The position numbers and the translations under genes are program-made. DNA of 9,825 nucleotides. Source: Methanolinea sp. SDB (GTDB lineage: Archaea; Halobacteriota; Methanomicrobia; Methanomicrobiales; Methanospirillaceae). The notes beneath the pieces are model-generated. The model had not been told where the DNA came from and searched no databases. It saw only the letters and a program-made list of their open reading frames with translations. This document shows positions 6,239 through 9,825 of the stretch, one piece after another. Numbering within the stretch: the stretch's first letter is position 1; every line of letters starts with the position of its first letter. The stretch lies in contig LKUF01000427.1 in NCBI GenBank assembly GCA_001412335.1, positions 1 to 9,825 on the forward strand, in the 5' to 3' direction.

Positions 6239-6766
6239 ATGCTTCCCTTTCTTCTGACGGCCATTTTTGCTTTCTTGATATGGCTTGTGCTGACCGCCGG
6301 AACAGGCGATATCGGCCTTTGGTCGGCCCCGGAGCTTGTTGCAGGAGTGGCCCTCTCCCTGGTGACCGCAGGAATAACACGTACGTTCCTGTGCAGGTCA
6401 CGAAATTTCCGGATGGCAAACCCCGCCAGGTGGCTGCTCATGTGTCTCTACATCCTCGGCCCGTTCTTTCTCGAGGTGACCCGGGCCAATCTCGATGTCG
6501 CATACCGCGTGATTACCGGGAGGATAAGGCCCGGTATAATCAGGGTATCCTCGGATTTGAAGACCGATCTCGGTATATTCATGCTTGCAAACTCCATCAC
6601 CCTCACACCGGGAACCATCACTGTTGATATCGATGAAACCACGCATGACCTGTATGTCCACAAGATCAATCTGGTCTTCGGAGAAGAGAAGAGAGAGACA
6701 TTCCTTGACTCCGAGCTCTTCTCGCTCGCGAACCTGCCTGCCTGGATACGGAGGATTGCCGAATGA
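6239..6766 (+). CDS. mnhE: Mrp/Mnh-type Na+/H+ antiporter subunit E (MbhA-like)
   Basis: 175 residues, about the usual MnhE length (PF01899 family). It is a small membrane subunit of the multisubunit Mrp antiporter, and of the antiporter half of Mbh hydrogenases, where it is called MbhA. Hydrophobic helices lie near 4-20, 30-48 and 64-82. The soluble C-terminal part holds the family signature ANSITLTPGTITVDID (117-132), followed by LYVHKINL. It is the first gene of an eight-gene plus-strand run. Its stop overlaps the mnhF start by 4 bp (ATGA), and the mnhF ribosome binding site GGAGG (6750-6754) lies in its coding end. The protein is probably structural; family knowledge ties it to assembly and ion transport by the complex rather than to direct pumping. 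Confidence 0.93.
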   Translation: MLPFLLTAIFAFLIWLVLTAGTGDIGLWSAPELVAGVALSLVTAGITRTFLCRSRNFRMANPARWLLMCLYILGPFFLEVTRANLDVAYRVITGRIRPGIIRVSSDLKTDLGIFMLANSITLTPGTITVDIDETTHDLYVHKINLVFGEEKRETFLDSELFSLANLPAWIRRIAE

Positions 6767-7020
6767 ACATATTGTGGATGCCTTTCGTTCTCGTTCTTGT
6801 AATCCTCGTTCTCCTTGCGCTGGTACGGCTCTATCTCGGGCCCACCGCAGGAGACAGGGCGGTATCCGTCGACACCGTAAACACCCTTGTCGTAGCCATC
6901 CTGATACTGCTTGGTGTCTATTTCAAGGAGGTAATTTACATCGACGTGGCCATCGTCTTTGCACTCCTCTCTTTTGTCGGCACCCTCTTTGTCGCCAAGT
7001 ACCTTGGAGGTGAACTCTGA
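6763..7020 (+). CDS. mnhF: Mrp/Mnh-type antiporter subunit F (MbhB-like)
   Basis: 85 residues, the usual size for MnhF/MrpF. Three predicted helices lie near 4-23, 39-53 and 57-78. Between the first two is the signature RLYLGPTAGDRAVSVDTVNT (22-41), matching the GPT-x2-DR-x3-D pattern of the family. It is an integral membrane subunit of the Mrp complex and equivalent to MbhB of hydrogenase complexes. The start ATG overlaps the mnhE stop by 4 bp with GGAGG 8 nt upstream. Its last codons contain the ribosome binding site of mnhG. Confidence 0.94.
   Translation: MNILWMPFVLVLVILVLLALVRLYLGPTAGDRAVSVDTVNTLVVAILILLGVYFKEVIYIDVAIVFALLSFVGTLFVAKYLGGEL
7006..7013 (+). promoter_or_regulatory. Full-length Shine-Dalgarno deciding the mnhG start
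   Basis: GGAGGTGA, a complete match to the archaeal 16S 3' end, lies 8 nt before ATG 7022 and inside the last codons of mnhF. It shows that mnhG starts at 7022 and not at the in-frame ATG 6959. Confidence 0.8.
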
Positions 7021-7021
7021 C

Positions 7022-7378
7022 ATGATCGGAGAAGCGCTCACGTACGTCTTCCTTGTTATCGGGACCGCATTCAACACCCTTGGAATCATCGGGTTGCTGC
7101 GGTTCCCTGATGTCTATACGAGGATGCATGCGACCACAAAGATGACGACGTTCGGAACCACGTTCACCGTACTTTCGGTGGTCGTCTATGCGGTAGCAAT
7201 GTTTCTTGGAGGCAATTCGGTCATGTTCCCGAGCCTTGCACTTCATACGCTCATTGCGGCTTTCATCCTCGCCTTCACCAATGCCATCGGTTCCCATGCC
7301 CTTGCGAGGGGTGTGCATAAGAGCGGATGTATGCCGGAACCCTCGGTTGTCGACCGGCTCGAGGGGGTTAGGCCATGA
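7022..7378 (+). CDS. mnhG: Mrp/Mnh-type antiporter subunit G (MbhC-like)
   Basis: 118 residues, typical of MnhG/MrpG (PF03334). Three predicted helices lie near 6-25, 42-61 and 68-88. The hallmark LLRFPDVYTRMHATTK (25-40), followed by T-F-G-T, is fully conserved. It is a small membrane subunit of the antiporter, MbhC in Mbh nomenclature. The C-terminal tail of about 28 residues is hydrophilic and less conserved. The start at 7022 is chosen for the GGAGGTGA site and because MIGEALTYVFLVIG begins like the family. An upstream in-frame ATG at 6959 would add 21 residues that merely re-read mnhF. The stop overlaps the next start by 4 bp. Confidence 0.94.
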   Translation: MIGEALTYVFLVIGTAFNTLGIIGLLRFPDVYTRMHATTKMTTFGTTFTVLSVVVYAVAMFLGGNSVMFPSLALHTLIAAFILAFTNAIGSHALARGVHKSGCMPEPSVVDRLEGVRP

Positions 7379-7632
7379 TCGAGATGATAGTCCAGGTGCT
7401 GGTGCTGTTCGGGCTGGTTGGAGCGGCACTGATGGTCTTCTTCTTCCGTGACCTGCTTGCGGCTACACTGGCTGCCGGATTCTTCAGTTTCCTCGTTGCC
7501 CTGGAATTCTACATACTCCAGGCACCCGACGTCGCCATCTCCCAGGCAGCAATCGGTGCCGGTCTCACCACGGCCATATTCATCATCGCGATCAGGGCTA
7601 CAACGAGGTACGAAGGGGAGGAGAGCCAATGA
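7375..7632 (+). CDS. mbhD: MbhD-like subunit (DUF4040; equivalent of part of the MrpA C-terminal region)
   Basis: 85 residues with three predicted helices (about 5-23, 27-46, 52-73). The loop LQAPDVAISQAAIGAGL (48-64) matches the APDVA-x-(S/T)-(Q/E)-A signature of MbhD and of the corresponding segment of large MrpA subunits. In bacteria this unit is fused to the C-terminus of the giant MrpA; here it is a separate gene, as in Thermococcales Mbh and archaeal Mrp loci. It is an integral membrane subunit, probably in the ion-translocating part of the complex. GAGGGGG (7361-7367) lies 7 nt before the start. Start and stop both overlap neighbours by 4 bp. The mbhD name marks homology and does not claim that this is a hydrogenase operon. 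Confidence 0.85.
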   Translation: MIEMIVQVLVLFGLVGAALMVFFFRDLLAATLAAGFFSFLVALEFYILQAPDVAISQAAIGAGLTTAIFIIAIRATTRYEGEESQ

Positions 7633-7913
7633 GGCGATACATCGTTGCCGCGATATTTGTCATCCTTGCGGCATCACTGCTGTCCATCCCGATCTCGTTC
7701 TCTTTCGGCTCACCGATCGCCTCTGACATGGACGACTATTTCATCGAGTACGGCCAGGTCCAGACTGCAGCGAACAATATTGTCACTGCCGTGGTCTTCG
7801 ATTACCGTGGCTTCGATACGCTCGGAGAGTCGGTGGTCCTGTTCTGCGGGGTTGTCGGCGTGGGACTGCTCTTCCGCAGGCTCATGGAGGGTGAAGAGTA
7901 TGAAGATGAGTAA
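7629..7913 (+). CDS. mbhE: MbhE-like subunit (equivalent of the extreme C-terminal domain of MrpA)
   Basis: 94 residues with a helix near 4-22 and another near 66-83, separated by an amphipathic stretch. It carries NNIVTAVVFDYRGFDTLGE (49-67), the strongly conserved motif of MbhE and of the MrpA C-terminus, including the Asp and Glu residues of FDxRGFDTLGE. The acidic tail EGEEYEDE ends at 7911-7913. GGGGAGG (7615-7621) lies 7 nt before its ATG. The end overlaps mnhB by 14 bp and contains the mnhB ribosome binding site. Together with the preceding gene it supplies, as two separate proteins, what bacterial Mrp complexes carry as a C-terminal extension of MrpA. Confidence 0.85.
   Translation: MRRYIVAAIFVILAASLLSIPISFSFGSPIASDMDDYFIEYGQVQTAANNIVTAVVFDYRGFDTLGESVVLFCGVVGVGLLFRRLMEGEEYEDE
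7886..7894 (+). promoter_or_regulatory. Ribosome binding site deciding the mnhB start
   Basis: GGAGGGTGA ends 5 nt before ATG 7900 and 11 nt before the in-frame ATG 7906. It favours 7900 and rejects the far upstream ATG at 7645 in the same frame. Confidence 0.6.
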
Positions 7914-8367
7914 GATCGTCCAGACAGGTGCACACATTCTCTACCCGTTCGTGCTGATCTTCGGCCTCTACATCGTGTTGCATGGCCACCTCACTCCCGG
8001 TGGGGGGTTCCAGGGCGGGGCTGTTATCGCCACGGGTGTTGTACTTGTAATCGTTGCCAACTCGTACGAGGCCATCACCGGCATGCTGCAGAAGGTTGTC
8101 TTCAAGGCCCAGGAGTCTCTCGGGCTTCTTCTCTTCATCGGGGCGGCAGCAATCGCTATTACCCTTGGCCTGCCTTTCTTCTATAATTTCCTGGCAAACA
8201 GCGGTTCGGTCTTTGGTCTTTCCGTGCCGTTTGGTCCAAATCACGGGTACCTGAACACCGCCGGGCTCATCCCAATCATGAATATCGCAGTGGGAATCGA
8301 GGTCTGGGGAGGACTGACTGTGATAATCCTCTCCATGCTCTCGGGACTGAACAGGAAGGAGGCCTGA
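7900..8367 (+). CDS. mnhB: Mrp/Mnh-type antiporter subunit B (MbhF-like)
   Basis: 155 residues, the usual MnhB size (PF04039). The hallmark HGHLTPGGGFQGG (28-40) follows the first helix (about 8-27). Further helices lie near 40-55, 73-92 and 121-147. A second conserved segment near 118-135 (LNTAGLIPIMNIAVGIEVWG) matches the family's P-x-x-N-x-x-VGxE-V pattern. It is an integral membrane subunit of the Mrp antiporter, MbhF in Mbh nomenclature. The start is ATG 7900 (MKMSKIVQTG), set by GGAGGGTGA and by homology; ATG 7906 is possible. It overlaps the preceding gene by 14 bp and is followed 2 bp later by mnhC, whose AAGGAGG (8356-8362) lies in its last codons. Confidence 0.93.
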   Translation: MKMSKIVQTGAHILYPFVLIFGLYIVLHGHLTPGGGFQGGAVIATGVVLVIVANSYEAITGMLQKVVFKAQESLGLLLFIGAAAIAITLGLPFFYNFLANSGSVFGLSVPFGPNHGYLNTAGLIPIMNIAVGIEVWGGLTVIILSMLSGLNRKEA

Positions 8368-8369
8368 AG

Positions 8370-8720
8370 ATGCTCGTAAGTTTCAGCATACCCTACCTTG
8401 TCATCATCGCGCTGGCCGTCATCGGTCTTGCGACCGCGGCACTCAAGAGAAACCTCATCAAGATCTTCCTTGGAATCACCATATTCGAGTCTGCAATAAA
8501 CCTCTTCCTGGTCTCTCTCGGCTACCGGGATGGTGCAGTGGCACCCATCTTTACCGATGCCCCCTCCACCGAGATGGTCATGGCGACCCCCCAGGCGCTG
8601 ACACTCACATCGATTGTCATCGGGGTCGCAACGACCGCACTTCTCCTCTCTTTTGCGGTCCTTATCTGGAAGTATTACGGGACTATCGATACCGATAAGA
8701 TACGGAGGCTGAAGGAATGA
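8370..8720 (+). CDS. mnhC: Mrp/Mnh-type antiporter subunit C (NuoK-like, MbhG-like)
   Basis: 116 residues, typical of MnhC/MrpC, homologous to NuoK of complex I (PF00420). Three predicted helices lie near 5-24, 30-50 and 76-100. The NuoK-type region RNLIKIFLGITIFESAINL (27-45) carries a Glu at position 40 in the second helix, and PQALTLTSIVIGVATTA (74-90) matches the family's PQAL-x-LT-x-IVI motif. The family is tied to proton or sodium translocation beside the large antiporter subunit. AAGGAGG lies 7 nt before the ATG. The stop overlaps the mnhD start by 4 bp. Confidence 0.94.
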   Translation: MLVSFSIPYLVIIALAVIGLATAALKRNLIKIFLGITIFESAINLFLVSLGYRDGAVAPIFTDAPSTEMVMATPQALTLTSIVIGVATTALLLSFAVLIWKYYGTIDTDKIRRLKE

Positions 8721-9825
8721 TCCCCGATGCGATCATTGCCAACTCACCGGCACTCCTCATCATGATCCCGCTTATCGCAGCATTTGCCTGCCCCTTCATC
8801 GGGAGGATCTCCCCCGCCGTCAGGAATATCTGGTTGGTGGGAGCGATGGTTCTCACGACGGCGATGGCGCTCCTCCTGGCAGGGGATGTCTTTTCAGGCG
8901 GGACCGTGGTCTACACATTCGGAGCTTCAGCTCCCGGCATGTCGGTTCCACCCGACTCTGGAGGAATCCCTGTCAGGATAGTCTTCACCGTCGACGCAAT
9001 GAGTGCCCTGATGCAGATAATCGGTGCGATAACGGGTCTTGCGGTTCTCCTCTACTCGATAGCGGGTGACAGGAGGCATACCGGTCTCGAGAGTTATTAC
9101 ACGCTCTACCTCCTGATGATCGCCGGCGTGATGGGCATGGTATCCACGGGAGACCTCTTCAACTTCTTCGTCTTCCTGGAGATACTCTCGATATCTTCCG
9201 CGGGGCTCATCGCCTACCGGGTCGACCGCGGAGTCGCCGTGGAAGCGGCGGTCAAGTATTTCGTGCTCTCCACCATAGGCGCCATGGTAATCCTGGTTGC
9301 GATCGGCATCTTCTACGGTGAGTACGATGCGCTCAATATCGCTGTCATCGCATCCAGGATGCAGTTTACGCTGCTTGACCAGGTGGCGCTCGTGCTGATG
9401 ATCGCGGCACTCGGCATGAAGTGCGGTGCCGTTCCCATGCATTTCTGGACACCTGACGCGTATTCGATGGCCCCATCCTCGATCACGGCAATGCTGGTCG
9501 TGGCAAGCCAGGCAAGCCTGTACGGCCTCTTCCGGGTGGTCTTTACCCTGTATAACGTGACCCTGAACGCCGCCACCGTGGGATGGATAATCATCGTGCT
9601 TGGAGTGCTCTCGATGGTGGTCGGCGTCACCATGGCAATTCCGCAAAAGGACGTGAAACGGCTGATGGCCTACCATGCCATCTCGCAGACAGGTTACATG
9701 CTGCTCGGTGTCGGCGTGGGACTCGCAGTGCTTGGCAACCAGTCGCTCCTCGATGCATTCGGATATGTGGCCATGGAGGGCGGGATATTCCACATCATCA
9801 ACCACGCGATGTACAAGGGGCTCCT
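8717..9825 (+). CDS. mnhD: Mrp/Mnh-type antiporter subunit D, ion-pumping (NuoM/N-like, MbhH-like), 3' truncated
   Basis: The frame is open from ATG 8717 to the window edge (369 codons); the family is about 490-510 residues, so roughly 130 are missing. GGAGG (8704-8708) lies 8 nt upstream. This is the proton/sodium-translocating subunit homologous to NuoL/M/N (PF00361), with many membrane helices. Key ionisable residues are in place: E155 in FFVFLEILSISSA, K235 in LGMKCGAVPMHFW, H320 in MAYHAISQTGYM, and H363/K367 in HIINHAMYKG. These match the conserved Glu-Lys-Lys/His axis used for ion transfer in complex I-like pumps. The N-terminal 115 residues are more variable, with a hydrophilic loop near 70-90. 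Equivalent to MbhH. No disruption is visible, so it is presumably functional. Confidence 0.95.
   Translation, partial: MIPDAIIANSPALLIMIPLIAAFACPFIGRISPAVRNIWLVGAMVLTTAMALLLAGDVFSGGTVVYTFGASAPGMSVPPDSGGIPVRIVFTVDAMSALMQIIGAITGLAVLLYSIAGDRRHTGLESYYTLYLLMIAGVMGMVSTGDLFNFFVFLEILSISSAGLIAYRVDRGVAVEAAVKYFVLSTIGAMVILVAIGIFYGEYDALNIAVIASRMQFTLLDQVALVLMIAALGMKCGAVPMHFWTPDAYSMAPSSITAMLVVASQASLYGLFRVVFTLYNVTLNAATVGWIIIVLGVLSMVVGVTMAIPQKDVKRLMAYHAISQTGYMLLGVGVGLAVLGNQSLLDAFGYVAMEGGIFHIINHAMYKGL

Noticed and set aside
6959..7021. Upstream in-frame ATG of mnhG (21 extra residues)
   Set aside because: The extension re-reads mnhF in another frame, and the complete GGAGGTGA site points to ATG 7022.
8927..9805. 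292-residue open frame on the minus strand
   Set aside because: Antisense shadow of mnhD; the His/Asp/Glu-rich composition is an artefact of reading membrane-protein codons backwards.

Overview
This window looks like euryarchaeal chromosome, most likely a methanogen of the order Methanomicrobiales. That is inferred from four things: the archaeal-type alanyl-tRNA synthetase, the archaeal promoter layout (TATA-like boxes about 27 nt before start codons), strong GGAGGTGA-type ribosome binding sites, and the Mbh-style order of the antiporter genes. The base composition is moderately GC-rich. No ribosomal RNA, tRNA, insertion sequence, integrase or CRISPR array was seen.

Layout. (1) 1-2878, plus strand: the 3' part of alaS (its start lies upstream of the window), overlapping by 8 bp a gene for a small winged-helix regulator with two predicted membrane helices. 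(2) 2907-3710, minus strand: a secreted or membrane-anchored surface protein with two Ig-like repeats. It converges on region 1 across a 28-bp gap filled by a perfect hairpin. (3) 3810-5802, minus strand: a two-gene operon of a zinc-ribbon/PUA/PP-loop protein of the PAPS-reductase family followed by hisH, the glutaminase subunit of imidazole-glycerol-phosphate synthase. (4) 5803-6238: a 436-bp divergent intergenic region, AT-rich on its right side, with an 8-bp-stem inverted repeat. (5) 6239 to the right edge, plus strand: a tightly packed run of eight membrane-protein genes, mnhE-mnhF-mnhG-mbhD-like-mbhE-like-mnhB-mnhC-mnhD, the last cut off by the window end.

How they work together. Region 5 encodes the Na+/H+ antiporter half of an Mrp-family complex, in the same subunit order as the antiporter half of the membrane-bound hydrogenase (Mbh) of Thermococcales. 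Whether it is a stand-alone antiporter or the front of a hydrogenase or oxidoreductase operon depends on genes just beyond the right edge. Regions 1 and 3 pair housekeeping genes (alaS, hisH) with poorly understood partners: a membrane-anchored regulator, and a sulfonucleotide-reductase-like protein with an RNA-binding domain.

The least understood item is the PP-loop/PUA protein. It keeps the Cys-Cys...Cys-x2-Cys pattern of iron-sulfur APS reductases but lacks their C-terminal catalytic cysteine motif. Nothing in the window clearly amounts to a wholly new system.
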